This document shows, one piece after another, positions 42,597 through 52,916 of a DNA stretch of 64,000 nucleotides (positions are counted from its first letter, which is position 1; each line of letters opens with the position of its first letter). This stretch comes from Gordoniibacillus kamchatkensis (lineage in GTDB: Bacteria > Bacillota > Bacilli > Paenibacillales > NBRC-103111): contig NZ_JXAK01000029.1 of the NCBI RefSeq assembly GCF_000829455.1, forward strand, positions 23,595 to 87,594. The letters are read 5' to 3'. The position numbers were made by a program, and so were the translations under genes. The notes beneath the pieces are model-generated. The model did not search any database. It saw nothing but the letters and a program-made list of their open reading frames with translations, and was not told the origin of the DNA.

Positions 42597-43460
42597 TTAA
42601 CGTTCGCCGGAATAAAAGATGAGCCGTTTGGATGCTGCAAATACGATCACGATCAGGGCAAAGATGAACGCGAAATACATCCACCCGAGCGCTGCCGCGT
42701 ACCCGAGCTCAATTTTGACGAAGCCGACATTGCGGATGTACAGCATGATCCGGTTCGTCACGTCGGTGAACGAATCGACGAGCGTATACACCAAATTGAG
42801 CAGTATGACGGGCGATATGAGCGGCAGCGTAATTTTCCAAAACATCTCCCACTCGGTCGCCCCGTCGCATTTGGACGATTCGTAGAGCGACGGCGAAATG
42901 CCTTGCAAACCGGCGAGGAAAAGCAAAATTTGCACGCCGGTTTTCCAGAAAATGAGCGTCAGCCGGCTGAGCAGGTCGAACACCATTTGCGAAAACGTCG
43001 GCCCCATATAGAGAAATGCGGACTGCGGCAGTCCGATGCCGTTGACCAGCGTTTTTTGACCTACGCCCGCGTACAGCAGCTGCTGCAGCACCATGCCCGA
43101 GCCGATCAGCACCGGCAGGAAAAAGGCGGCGCGGAAAAACGCCCGGCCTTTCATATTGCGGTTCAGCAAAATGGCGATGATGAGCGAAAAGACGATAATG
43201 AGAGGCGTGTTGATGACCGTGTCCTGGATGACGGAGAAAAATAGCGGCACAAACTGCGGATCCAGCACGAACGCGTGCTTGTAGTTCAGAAAGCCGACAT
43301 ATTTCAACCGGAAGCTCCCGACGCCTTCGACATCGTGGAAGCTGATCCAGAGCGAGTAGACGAGCGGATATACCATAAACAGCACGAAGCCGACCAGCCA
43401 CGGAGCAATGTAAACGTAGCCGGCAAGCATTTTTCTCCGTTCCAATCCGAGTCGCTTCAC
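42597..43460 (-). CDS. Carbohydrate ABC permease, MalF/UgpA-like (second pair)
   Basis: 287 residues, six membrane segments, coupling motif 'PSLYESSKCDGATEWEMFWKITLPLISP'. GTG at 43458-43460 overlaps the stop of the DUF5696 gene, with AAAGGAGGGG upstream, so translation is coupled. It forms the heterodimer with the MalG-like protein encoded next. Confidence 0.9.
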   Translation of the reverse strand: MKRLGLERRKMLAGYVYIAPWLVGFVLFMVYPLVYSLWISFHDVEGVGSFRLKYVGFLNYKHAFVLDPQFVPLFFSVIQDTVINTPLIIVFSLIIAILLNRNMKGRAFFRAAFFLPVLIGSGMVLQQLLYAGVGQKTLVNGIGLPQSAFLYMGPTFSQMVFDLLSRLTLIFWKTGVQILLFLAGLQGISPSLYESSKCDGATEWEMFWKITLPLISPVILLNLVYTLVDSFTDVTNRIMLYIRNVGFVKIELGYAAALGWMYFAFIFALIVIVFAASKRLIFYSGER

Positions 43461-45687
43461 CTCGCCCCCTCCTTTGGCAATACGGCATAGTTTTGTGCGG
43501 GCACAGAGTATCCGTTCGCTACGAAAACGTCAGTTCCGTAATTGACGACGACCCTCGTTCCGTCCTCATACGTCGTTTGAAACACGCCTTCCTTCAGCTT
43601 GCGGTGGCCGGTCATCGGCTGCGACCACACGCCGCGCAAGTTTTCGTTCATTGCTTTCACCTTGCCGACGATATCGGCGGACCAGCTGCTGTAGCGGGAG
43701 CTGAACAGATCTGCGAAAAACGTATCCTTCAGCTCGTCGGAATGCTGGTACGTGAGCTGATAAAACGGCATGTAGCCGTATTCCACCGCTTTCAGCCACT
43801 GCATTTGCGGGTCGTGAAACAGGTTGGCCGCCGTGCCCGAATACGGGATGTATCCGTGCACGACCATCTGATAAAACGGCACCGTTTCATCGGTGAAGAA
43901 ATATCCGCTGTCTTCCGTTCCCAGACCGAAGATACGGTCCGTATGCGGCAGTACGTAACCGTTGCCGCCCGTGACCGCCGCTCCGCCGAACGCTGCGCGC
44001 GATTGGTCCATCATCTCCATCCATTCGGCAGCCGTCCCCGCCCGGGAAAGCGGATATGCTTCGTTATAATCGAAGTAATCCACGAACCCGAACGAGTCGA
44101 ACTGGATGCCTGCGACCGGCAGCGTCTTCAGAGCGTCCAAATAGGCGCTCCGGAACTGCAAATTCCGCTTGCGGGCATTCAGCAGAAACGTCTCGTTAAA
44201 CCGGTCCGTCACCGGAAAATGGTTCGCGCCTTTGATCACATCATCGCGTTCCGAGAAGCTGCCGTTCGAGCTCCCCTTAAACGCATACACGAAATCGTCC
44301 GTCAAATACAGCCGAACGCCGCGGTCTTTGGCTGTTTTCGCCAGCGCCTCCAGTCCTTCCATGCCGCCCAGCTGCGATGCGGCGGGAAGCTCGGACGGCA
44401 GGAACCCGAATCCTGCTTCGTCCACCCCAGCAAATTGGCGGAAATCGATTCGACTCCTTGACTGCGCAGGACGCTTAAGATGGCGGAGGCTTGCGCGAAC
44501 GTCGTGGCCGGCAAAAAGCGGTCGGTTACGATGCGCTGCTGCTTGATGCCCGCCAGCAGATCGAGTCCGAGCGGGATCGGGTCTCCGGGCCGGATTCGCG
44601 CCGTCAGCCCTTTCTCCTTCGTTAAATAAGTCCGGTAAGCAACCGCCATATGGCTGTAGTCGGCTTCATCGCCCTGGAAAAAAATATAGCGGACCGTATG
44701 GTCGTGGCTCAGCAAATTTTTCTCCGCCTTCACCGCCAAATTGCCGTTCTGCTTGACGGCTTCGTACGACCTCCGGTAGGTGAATTCCGCAGACGCACGG
44801 TTCAAGTTGATCAAGTAGCCGCTCGGAGCGTATACGACAGAGCAATCGTACTCTCCCTCCGTAATGATGCCCAAATACGCGCTGTCCTTCACCTTCATGC
44901 CGAAAACCGGCAAATAGGCGTTCTCCGGCCGATTGAAGTCGTTGAATGCGATTTGATCGGGTCCATAGACGCTGGCGCGGTAAGGCTCCATATATTGCGG
45001 ATGATTCGATTTAAAATAAGAAAGCGCGCCGGGACCGTCGGGATAAAAGCCATAGCCTTCGGCGTCATCGCCGGCTGCTCCGAAGAACGGCAGCGGAACG
45101 ATTTTCATAATGGCGAACTGCCCGGATTCCCGGATCGAATCCGCCGGCACACGCACTTCCAGCCCCCCGCCTTGCAGCCGGAACTCGACAGCGAAGCCGA
45201 TCCCGAGCTGCTGAACATCGTAGTGCACCGATATCCCGCCGTCGATCGGCATCGTCTGCATCGCCGGCTGCAGCAAGGCCGAATTCGTCTCCAGCACTTC
45301 GAGCGTCGGCGTGCTCGGATTCGTATAGCTTAAGTGAAAGACCGACTGGCTGTCCGCCTTCCACAAATCGTTCCCGTCCACCTTGCTGTCTCCGAGCGGA
45401 TATGCCGAACGCCAGACGTGCCCGTCCCGCTTGTCTTTGACTTGTATGGCCGAATCCTGCGCGCGAAACTTGAGCTCGAGCCGGTCCGTCTCGGCGACTT
45501 TGGCAAAGCCTTCCTCCGGCGGCAAAACCGTCACCTTGGCGGCAGAGACTGCAGCCTGCCCAGGCTGCTGTACGGCTGCCGCCGTATCCGCAGGCGACGG
45601 AAGCAGCTGCCGAATCCGCGCTGCGGCGATGAGCGCTGCAGCCAGCGCGATGGCCCACAGCGCCCGGGCGACCCATTGTTTTCTCAT
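43457..45687 (-). pseudogene. DUF5696-like surface glycosidase-type protein, frameshifted
   Basis: An N-terminal membrane anchor (~5-28) precedes a beta-sandwich half ('KVAETDRLELKFRAQDSAIQVKDKRDGHVW'), then a TIM-barrel-like half. After 'SISANLLG' (about 44426) the frame breaks. One extra G in the G-run gives 'VDEAGFGFLPSELPAASQLGG' and continues to 43457, for about 743 residues in total. DUF5696 proteins are found beside CUT1 importers in Paenibacillus and are thought to act on glycans at the surface. Both halves keep strong protein character, so a one-base consensus error is likely. Confidence 0.8.
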
Positions 45688-45707
45688 ACGCGGACGACGG
45701 CCTCCTC

Positions 45708-46355
45708 TCAATTGAACCAGATATATTGCACTTCGCGGTAAACGTCGCCGACGAACGTGACGACATGGTTGGTCAGCGCGAATACAAGACCGATTGCCGC
45801 CCAAAAGATGACGAGCACAAACAGGCTCAGCAGCGTCACGCCGATCGTTTTTTTGAGCGAATAGTCGTTCATGACGGCCAGACTGACGATAAGCAGCAGC
45901 CCAACCCATGCCCATACGAGCCAGTTCAGGACATAGATCACATAACGTTCGTCGCGGGTCAGCACGAGCGTCAGCAGCGTAATCGGCAGCGTAAACACGA
46001 TGTAAGGAAGAAGCGAATACGATACGGCGAGCAAATGATGGCCGAAGAACGTCTCCCCGTCCATGATCGACGTGATCAAGTAGCAGCTGATCGCCCAAGA
46101 CACGGCCGGCAGCAGGATGCGAGCCGCTTCCAGCACGATGTTGGCGTCTTCGGGCTGCAGCGATGCGATATGAAACGAGGCCAACATGATGGAGGCGACC
46201 CTGACGGCAAACGACAGCAGGAGCAGGACGACAGCCGCCGCCAAGCTTTGATAATCGCGAAGCTCGCGGAACCCGTCGGCCGGATGGAAAAAGACGGACA
46301 GCCCGATTTTGAGCGGCCGGACGACACGGGCCGGAACGGGAAAATTGCGGTTCAA
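45708..46355 (-). CDS. Yip1-family membrane protein
   Basis: 215 residues, about five membrane segments after a cytosolic start 'RPLKIGLSVFFHPADGFRELRD'; this start and segment layout match Yip1/DUF1282 proteins. TTG at 46353-46355 follows AAGGAGG by 8 bp and overlaps the upstream stop (TTGA). It is encoded within the import cluster, so it may help assemble its membrane part; that role is inferred. Confidence 0.8.
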   Translation of the reverse strand: MNRNFPVPARVVRPLKIGLSVFFHPADGFRELRDYQSLAAAVVLLLLSFAVRVASIMLASFHIASLQPEDANIVLEAARILLPAVSWAISCYLITSIMDGETFFGHHLLAVSYSLLPYIVFTLPITLLTLVLTRDERYVIYVLNWLVWAWVGLLLIVSLAVMNDYSLKKTIGVTLLSLFVLVIFWAAIGLVFALTNHVVTFVGDVYREVQYIWFN

Positions 46356-47779
46356 TAGCCTAACCTCCTTGCGATCGCATCGGCCAGTCTCCGCAGCCAT
46401 TTGACCGCGGCATAAAGGGCATAAGCGGATACGCCGATGACCAGCACCACCCAGCCGAAGTGGCTTTTCACATAAGCTCTGCGATATTGCCCAAAAGCGG
46501 CGGAATAACCTTCCTGATCGCCTGCCAACTTAAATTCCGCCATCGCCTCCCGCCACCGCTCCTGCTTATAGAGCGCTTTCGCTACCCCGCGGTGCGCAAG
46601 CGGATAATTTTCGTCGATTTGCAGCACTTCATGCCACGGCTTGAGCGCTTCTTCATAACGTCCGTTGAAATACAGCGCGCTCGCCTGATGGATGAGTTCG
46701 GAGAAGCGCGTCGGCACGAATACTTGGATGTTGTTGCGGTCCCGGTCAAGCACGAAAATTCGTCCCTGCCGGTCGACCTCGATGCTTGACGGATATTCAA
46801 ACGTCCCCTTCACGTTGCCGTGGCCGCCGAAAACGGCAAGCAGCTGTCCTTCCTGATTGTATTGGTATATTTTCCGCGAAGCGGCGTCCAAGGCGTTGAT
46901 GATGCCGTATTGGTCCACCGCAATGTCGACGAAATACGGCAGCGTGAGAGAGCCGGAATCGATCGACTTCTCCCCGTAGAACGTATCCTTCTTAAAAATG
47001 TTGGTCCCAAGCGCGTTGAACTTCTTGATCTGATCCTTGTCGGTCAGCACCGTCGGGGCGTAGATGTACCCTTCGCTATCCATGGTCAGGTTGGCGTGCT
47101 GGGGCGGAACGGCTTTGCTAAGCTGCTCTTTCTGCTCCGGCGTCGCCAGCAGGCGGATCAGAAGCTGCTGCCAGCTGAACGGCACGTGATTGGCGGCGAT
47201 GTAGCCGCGAAACTGATTGCCGCCGTCGATCATAATGAACCCGTTCGGGTCGTTGCGGTCCAGCACGTTCAAATATCCCCGCTTGTCGATGATCACTTTG
47301 CTCGGTGAAAAATTGGCGTTCGCCTTCATCAGCGTCGTCTTCGGCCTGACAAACTCCTCCACCTTGGCGCCGCCGGCATCGAGATGCACGATTTTCCCGT
47401 TCCCCGTATCGGCCACGAACATGTCTCCGTATTCATCGACGAAAATGCCTTCCGGCGCGTTGAACTTCAGCCCTTGATCATCCCCGAATACCGCCAGCAG
47501 ACGCCCGCCCGGATCAAGCTTCACAATCCGGTTGTTGCCCGTATCCGCAACATACAGGAGCCCCTTCGCATCGATAAACAGGTCGCTCGCTTTGTTGAGC
47601 GGCTTCGGCCCTGTATCCATAATGACGCTGCCGACCGTATAGACGAGCGGTATCGGAATCCGGTAGTCGTGAAGCGGATCGCGCGTGTACGAGATTTGCG
47701 GCACCGCAAAGGCGGGAGCGCCTGCGAACAGCAGCGTGAAGAACAGGACCGGGAAGCAAACCGCGGCGCGCCGCAGCAT
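46352..47779 (-). CDS. Exported NHL-repeat beta-propeller with TPR region and C-terminal anchor
   Basis: 475 residues. Signal peptide (cleavage after AFA near 25). At least five NHL/YVTN blades are visible, such as 'KASDLFIDAKGLLYVADTGNNRIVKLD', 'GIFVDEYGDMFVADTGNGKIVHLD' and 'IEVDRQGRIFVLDRDRNNIQVF'. A TPR-like pair follows ('ALYFNGRYEEALKPWHEVLQIDENYPLAHRGVAKALYKQERW'), then one membrane helix near 445. An external, membrane-tethered binding or assembly platform is likely. It lies between the two permease pairs. Confidence 0.85.
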   Translation of the reverse strand: MLRRAAVCFPVLFFTLLFAGAPAFAVPQISYTRDPLHDYRIPIPLVYTVGSVIMDTGPKPLNKASDLFIDAKGLLYVADTGNNRIVKLDPGGRLLAVFGDDQGLKFNAPEGIFVDEYGDMFVADTGNGKIVHLDAGGAKVEEFVRPKTTLMKANANFSPSKVIIDKRGYLNVLDRNDPNGFIMIDGGNQFRGYIAANHVPFSWQQLLIRLLATPEQKEQLSKAVPPQHANLTMDSEGYIYAPTVLTDKDQIKKFNALGTNIFKKDTFYGEKSIDSGSLTLPYFVDIAVDQYGIINALDAASRKIYQYNQEGQLLAVFGGHGNVKGTFEYPSSIEVDRQGRIFVLDRDRNNIQVFVPTRFSELIHQASALYFNGRYEEALKPWHEVLQIDENYPLAHRGVAKALYKQERWREAMAEFKLAGDQEGYSAAFGQYRRAYVKSHFGWVVLVIGVSAYALYAAVKWLRRLADAIARRLGY

Positions 47780-47790
47780 AGGACCACCTC

Positions 47791-48657
47791 CTACGATTTA
47801 ATGCCGGAATAAGCCATCGTATGGATGACCATTTTCTGAAAGGCGAGGAAAATCAAAATCGGCGGCAGCGTGACGAGCAGCGTGCCGGCCGCCACCGCGC
47901 CCGAGCGGGCGACGACGCCGGGACCGCCCGCCAGCGTCTGCAGCGCAAGCGGAAGCGTCTTCATCGATTCGCTCGTCGTAAACACAAGCGGCGTGAAGTA
48001 ATCGTTCCAGTTGCCGATAAAGGAAAAGATGATGAGCGTCGCCCAGGCCGGACGGCAGACGGGCATGACGATGCGCCAAAAGATGCGCCATTCCGAGGCG
48101 CCGTCGATATGGGCGGCTTCCAGCAGCGCGTCCGGAATTTGATCGATAAACTGCTTCATCAGGAAAATATTGTAAGCGACCGCCAGCTTTGGCAGCACGA
48201 GCGACCAATACGTATCGAGCATCCCGAGACCCGAGATGACCATGTAGGTCGGAATTTGCGTAACTTGCGGCGTAAACATCAGGGCCGAGATGATGACCGC
48301 GAACAGGGCGTTCGCCCCGGGCAGCCGGTACTTTGACAGCACGTAAGCGCCGAGGCTGCAGATGGCGAGCGTTCCGGCCACGATCGCGGCCGAAACGAAC
48401 ACGCTGTTGAAAATGTAACGGGTGAACGGCACGATCGAGGCGTCCGTTGCCGTCAGCAGGTCGAAAAAGTTACGCAGCGTCGGCTTCTGCACAAAAAATC
48501 GCGGCGGATACAAAAACAGCTCGTCAAGGGGCTTGAACGCCGTAGAAACCATATAAACGATCGGCAATGCGGTGAACGATACGAGCGCCGCAACGAATAA
48601 ATACAGCGCGATACGCTTGACCCGCCAAGCCAGCTTCACGGTGCGAACAGTCGGCAT
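47791..48657 (-). CDS. Carbohydrate ABC permease, MalG-like (first pair)
   Basis: 288 residues, six segments, with EAA loop 'PDALLEAAHIDGASEWRIFWRIVMPVCRP'. It lies 13 bp after the MalF-like gene. Works with that gene and the large binding protein to import an unknown glycan. Confidence 0.9.
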   Translation of the reverse strand: MPTVRTVKLAWRVKRIALYLFVAALVSFTALPIVYMVSTAFKPLDELFLYPPRFFVQKPTLRNFFDLLTATDASIVPFTRYIFNSVFVSAAIVAGTLAICSLGAYVLSKYRLPGANALFAVIISALMFTPQVTQIPTYMVISGLGMLDTYWSLVLPKLAVAYNIFLMKQFIDQIPDALLEAAHIDGASEWRIFWRIVMPVCRPAWATLIIFSFIGNWNDYFTPLVFTTSESMKTLPLALQTLAGGPGVVARSGAVAAGTLLVTLPPILIFLAFQKMVIHTMAYSGIKS

Positions 48658-48670
48658 GCCGGCCCTCCTC

Positions 48671-49645
48671 TCATTCGTCTTTGGATGAAAACAGCTTCAT
48701 GGCGATCCGTCCGAGGCCGAACGTCAGCACGAACAAAACGACGGCGATGGCGGAAGCGTAGCCGAGCTCAAAGCGAATGAACGCGTAGTCGTACAGATGG
48801 CTGATGATCGTGTGTCCGGCATAGTTCGGGCTCGGCATGCCGGCCATGGCGACGGCGATATCGAATACGCCGAACGAAGCCACGATCGCGTTTACCGCTC
48901 CGAACAGCATTTGCGGCTTCATGAACGGGACGGTGATATACCAAAGCTCTTGAAATTTGCTGCCGACGCCGTCTATCGCCCCCGCCTCGTACAGCTCCTT
49001 CGGCACGTTCTGAAGGCCGGCGAGAAAGACGAGAAAACCGGTGCCCATACTCATCCAGAGCGAGACGACAATCACGACCGGAAGAATCGTCTTCGCGTCG
49101 TCCACCCACAGCACCGGCTCGCTTACGATGCCCCAGTCGATCAACCAATGATTGAGCAGGCCGTAGCGGTCGCCGGAAAAAATATAGAGCCAGACGACCG
49201 ACAGCGCGATGGAGCTCGTGATGGACGGCACGTAAAACGCGAACGCGAATAACGACTTGCCGCGCAGCTGATTGATGATCCAAGCGAGCAGAAACGACAG
49301 CATATAGCTGACAGGCCCTGTCACCAAGGAGAAAATGAACGTATTTTGGATCGCCTTGAAAAAGATATCGTCATCGAGAAACAAAATCCGGTAGTTGGCA
49401 AGCCCGATAAAGCGCGCAGGCTCCAGCATATTGTAATAAGTAAAGCTCAGCCGGATGGAATCGAGCACGGGTACGACCGTAAAGACGATGAACAGCACCA
49501 GAAACGGACTAAGGAACGCGTAACCGGTCAGCAGCTTTTTCCAGCGCGGCTTGATTTGCAGGGTGCCTCGCTTCGGACGCGGCAGAGCCGGCTCCGGCGC
49601 CGTCCGCTGCCGAGACGTCTCGGCGGCGTGAATACCGCTTTGCAT
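48671..49645 (-). CDS. Carbohydrate ABC permease, MalF/UgpA-like (first pair)
   Basis: 324 residues. An unusually long Pro/Arg-rich cytosolic N-terminus (~35 residues) precedes six membrane segments. Coupling motif 'PKELYEAGAIDGVGSKFQELWYITVPFMKP'. The start lies 2 bp after the binding-protein stop, so it is co-translated. Confidence 0.9.
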   Translation of the reverse strand: MQSGIHAAETSRQRTAPEPALPRPKRGTLQIKPRWKKLLTGYAFLSPFLVLFIVFTVVPVLDSIRLSFTYYNMLEPARFIGLANYRILFLDDDIFFKAIQNTFIFSLVTGPVSYMLSFLLAWIINQLRGKSLFAFAFYVPSITSSIALSVVWLYIFSGDRYGLLNHWLIDWGIVSEPVLWVDDAKTILPVVIVVSLWMSMGTGFLVFLAGLQNVPKELYEAGAIDGVGSKFQELWYITVPFMKPQMLFGAVNAIVASFGVFDIAVAMAGMPSPNYAGHTIISHLYDYAFIRFELGYASAIAVVLFVLTFGLGRIAMKLFSSKDE

Positions 49646-49647
49646 GC

Positions 49648-52644
49648 CTATTCCTCCTGTCCGGCTTGATCGGGAGTCATGCCGAATTCTTGCTGCTTCG
49701 CCGCCAGCTCTTTATCAATATCCTTGACCGCTTGCTCAAGCGATTCCCTCACGTTCTCACCGCTTAAGACGACCCGGTTCCAAGCGTTGGCGATATGCCT
49801 CGCCGTGAAATAGCCGCCGGGCACGAACGGCTGCTCCTTGAAATATTTCCACGCTTCGTTCAGCGCCTTCAGGTCTTCTTCCGGCCACGGCAGCTGCGCG
49901 AACGCCTCCATGTTAGCCGTGTTCCAACGCGCCTCTACGCCGAGCAGCGCTTCCAGCTCCCGGCCGAACTGGGCCTGCACGTCTTTGCTGGTCCACCACT
50001 TGAGGAACTCCCACGCTTCCTTTTGCTTTTTCGACTGCTTGAAAATGACGACGGACTGCACCTGGCCGCCCGCGGTCCGGTCGATCGAGCCGTTCGCCTG
50101 AACGTGCCCGGGCACGGCGGCGATGCCCCACCGTCCCGCCAGCTCCGGCGCGGCTGTCGAGAGCAGCACATAGGTCCAGTACCCCGAGACCCCGATCGGC
50201 ATTTCCCCGGTGCGGAACCGGTTAAACATATCGGCATAAATCGGAAACTTATAGTTCGTATACAGCTCGGTCCATTCTTTAAACGCTTTGTATGCTTCGG
50301 GGGAACCCAAGGCCGAGCGCTTGCCGTCGGGAGTATAAAATTCCCCCTTGTTCTGATACAGAAACGTGGCGAAGCCGAGAGGCGAACGGTCCTGCGGGTT
50401 GGTCGGCGGGTAATAAAACTGCATGCCGTTCTGCTGCAGCACGGGAATCATTTGCCCGACGTCCTCCCACGTTTGCGGGACCGGCAGACCGAGCTCCTTC
50501 AGAATATCTTTGCGGTAAAACAACATGCTGAAGTCCTGCGTCTCGGGCAGCGCGTACACGCCGCCTTTATACTCGAACGGCACCATGGCACCCGGGAGAA
50601 ATTGGCTCGCGACGCTTTCGTAGCCGGGCAGCTTCGACAAATCCACAGCGGCGTTGCGGATAGCAAACTCGAGCGGCAGCTGTTCGCCTACGCCTGTTGC
50701 GACATCCGGCGCCCGGCCGGAGCTGGCCGCCAGGAGCAGCGTGTTGACGGTTCCGGAATTCAATTGGCCCGCTGGCAGCGTGTTGATATTGACGCGGATG
50801 CCCGTATTGGCGGTGAAGTCCGATTCGATCATTTCTTTCATGATTTCCGCCCATTCGCGGCCGCGGCCGACCCAGACGTCGAGGACAGGTTCGCTGCCGT
50901 CTCCGCCGGCGACGCCGCGATACACGCTGCCGACGCCGGTATAGTTTTTGCGAAACGACGAAAAGAAGTTTAAGATCGTGGCACTCGCTTTTTGCCACAG
51001 GCTCGAAGCTGCGTCGGTCCATTTCGCATCAGGCGCGCCGAGCAGGAAATAGTCCATGACGAGCGGCTGATTTTGCAGGTCGATAAGCCAGGTGCCGAGG
51101 TTCGTCAAGCTGTTGTTCAAGTCGTCCAGCTGCCGCGGGATCGAGTCCGGCTTGGCGGCCATTCGCTCGAACAATTGTTTCATCATCAGCAAGCTGTTCG
51201 CTATGCTCGTGTTTTCCTGCGCGATCCCGCGCAAGGCGTCAATCTGCTTGCCGAGATCGCCGGCCAGCGCCGTCATGTCTTCAATCAGTCCGGGAACGCG
51301 TTTGTCCAGCTCATAGTCGTAATTCGGGTCGGGCGCAGGTCCGGTTACCATGACGATGCGGCGGATGATATCGGAGAGCGTCTTGGAGTCGGCGGTGAGC
51401 GCTTCGGCGATCGGCTGGAAAGGCCCGACCTCCGCTATCATGGTGAGCGTATGCTCGCCCTTAGCCAGATGCACGAGGTACGGCTTGCCGGCGGCTTGCC
51501 CCAGCGTTTCGATGCGCCAGTCGCGCGAATAAGCGAAGGAGTAAAGCTCCAGCTCCTTGAACGGCACTTTGCCGTCGATTTGAATCTGCCTGTAGGAGGG
51601 CAGTCCGTTCCCCCACCACTGGCCTACTTTCAGTCCGATTTTGTACAGGCCGTCCGCGGGCACCGAGAACGTCCAGGTCGCTGCCTGCCCGCCTTTGCGC
51701 CAGCGCCAATCGCCGAACACGTTGAGGCGAAAATGCTGCCCGCTGGCCGGTTCGGCGAGCGGATCGCCATTCGATTCGCGGCGGATCGTAGGGTCCGTTT
51801 TGAGCGGATTGTCCTCGGCCTGAACTTTAATGGCGGTGCCGCCGAACGGCTTGAAACCCGCCTCTTCGTAGCCGCTCTTGACCGCGGCGTAATCCGGAAC
51901 CGGCGCTGCCGGCACGATGCGGATTTGCCCGAACGATACCGGCTCCTGGATGTATCCCATGCGAATGGCGTGCTTGCCCGCACTGAGCGCAAATTGAAAG
52001 GGCTCAGCGTACAAGCCGTTGCCGTCCGTAAGCGGACTGCGGATCCACGCCGGCTTCTCGGTCTGGCCAGGCCGCACGTCGTCCCCCTGATTGTTCCGTG
52101 CCGGTTCCCCCCGGTCCGCCCATAACCGGTAAAAGTACAGTCGCTGTGCTTCGCGGAACGGCGAATCGCCGTCAATGGTCAGAGACCTTTCGATCGGCAG
52201 CCGTTGTCCCGGCAGCGGGTAATACTCGAAAACGAACTGGTACAGGCCCCCTTTCGGCACGTCGACGGTCCACTCGATCCAGTCGGTGCCTTTTTCCCAC
52301 ACAAGCGTTGGCGACGAGCTTCCGCCCACCGTTTGCAGCGCAGGCTTGCTCCCGCCGAATGCCGTATACTGCGCAGCCTGAAACTCGGCCGCGCTTGCCT
52401 GCGTCTGACTGCCGTCCGGCTCTTTGTAGCTTTCGCGGACTTGCCGGTAAGTCGGTTTAAAGATAGTCTCCACGTCAATTTGCCCGGCTTCCGCCTTGTT
52501 TGCAGTTCGTCCTCTGTCCCGCAGCCGCTCGGCGGCTTCGGTCGGCCGGACTGCGCTTCCAATCGTCAAGCCAAGCAGGATCGTCGTCAGCCCGATGCCC
52601 GTCAGTTTCCTCCAGATTGAACGATTGGTCATGGTGAGAATCAA
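49648..52644 (-). CDS. Large multidomain ABC solute-binding protein (~998 residues)
   Basis: First gene of the import cluster. TTG at 52642-52644 lies 8 bp after GGGAGG; the next ATG is four codons on. There is an export signal but no lipobox Cys, unlike ordinary Gram-positive receptors. Two beta-sandwich, carbohydrate-module-like units follow (~95-255 and ~275-440). A helical/coiled region (~445-580) then leads to a classical family-1 solute-binding domain (~610-985) with 'PDVATGVGEQLPLEFAIRNAAVDLSKLPGYES' and 'LFYRKDILKELGLPVPQTWEDV'. Typical receptors are 430-550 residues, so this one is doubled in size. Ligand unknown, probably a large glycan. Confidence 0.85.
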   Translation of the reverse strand: MILTMTNRSIWRKLTGIGLTTILLGLTIGSAVRPTEAAERLRDRGRTANKAEAGQIDVETIFKPTYRQVRESYKEPDGSQTQASAAEFQAAQYTAFGGSKPALQTVGGSSSPTLVWEKGTDWIEWTVDVPKGGLYQFVFEYYPLPGQRLPIERSLTIDGDSPFREAQRLYFYRLWADRGEPARNNQGDDVRPGQTEKPAWIRSPLTDGNGLYAEPFQFALSAGKHAIRMGYIQEPVSFGQIRIVPAAPVPDYAAVKSGYEEAGFKPFGGTAIKVQAEDNPLKTDPTIRRESNGDPLAEPASGQHFRLNVFGDWRWRKGGQAATWTFSVPADGLYKIGLKVGQWWGNGLPSYRQIQIDGKVPFKELELYSFAYSRDWRIETLGQAAGKPYLVHLAKGEHTLTMIAEVGPFQPIAEALTADSKTLSDIIRRIVMVTGPAPDPNYDYELDKRVPGLIEDMTALAGDLGKQIDALRGIAQENTSIANSLLMMKQLFERMAAKPDSIPRQLDDLNNSLTNLGTWLIDLQNQPLVMDYFLLGAPDAKWTDAASSLWQKASATILNFFSSFRKNYTGVGSVYRGVAGGDGSEPVLDVWVGRGREWAEIMKEMIESDFTANTGIRVNINTLPAGQLNSGTVNTLLLAASSGRAPDVATGVGEQLPLEFAIRNAAVDLSKLPGYESVASQFLPGAMVPFEYKGGVYALPETQDFSMLFYRKDILKELGLPVPQTWEDVGQMIPVLQQNGMQFYYPPTNPQDRSPLGFATFLYQNKGEFYTPDGKRSALGSPEAYKAFKEWTELYTNYKFPIYADMFNRFRTGEMPIGVSGYWTYVLLSTAAPELAGRWGIAAVPGHVQANGSIDRTAGGQVQSVVIFKQSKKQKEAWEFLKWWTSKDVQAQFGRELEALLGVEARWNTANMEAFAQLPWPEEDLKALNEAWKYFKEQPFVPGGYFTARHIANAWNRVVLSGENVRESLEQAVKDIDKELAAKQQEFGMTPDQAGQEE

Positions 52645-52850
52645 TCCAGCTCCCTCCCCCGTTTCGTACATCGTTCCTGCGCGGCGTCAGGCCGTTTGCG
52701 GTTGCGGCTAACCTCCATTGCTCGGTTCCATATGTACATGACAGAGACTTTACGATGAGCACAACATCATTGTATGCGTTATCATTTAGCGGTAGATATA
52801 TGGAATTTTTTGATTTTTGTGTAGTATTTTTGTTTTTTTTCGCTGCCAAT

Positions 52851-52877
52851 AAAAAAGCCCGCACGATTGTGCAGGCG
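52851..52877 (-). terminator. Intrinsic terminator after the carboxypeptidase gene
   Basis: GCCTGCAC / GTGCGGGC stem with TTTTTT on the minus strand. Confidence 0.85.
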
Positions 52878-52916
52878 TTGGCTCCGGCTATGCCATATGT
52901 CAATTTAGCCGCAAGC

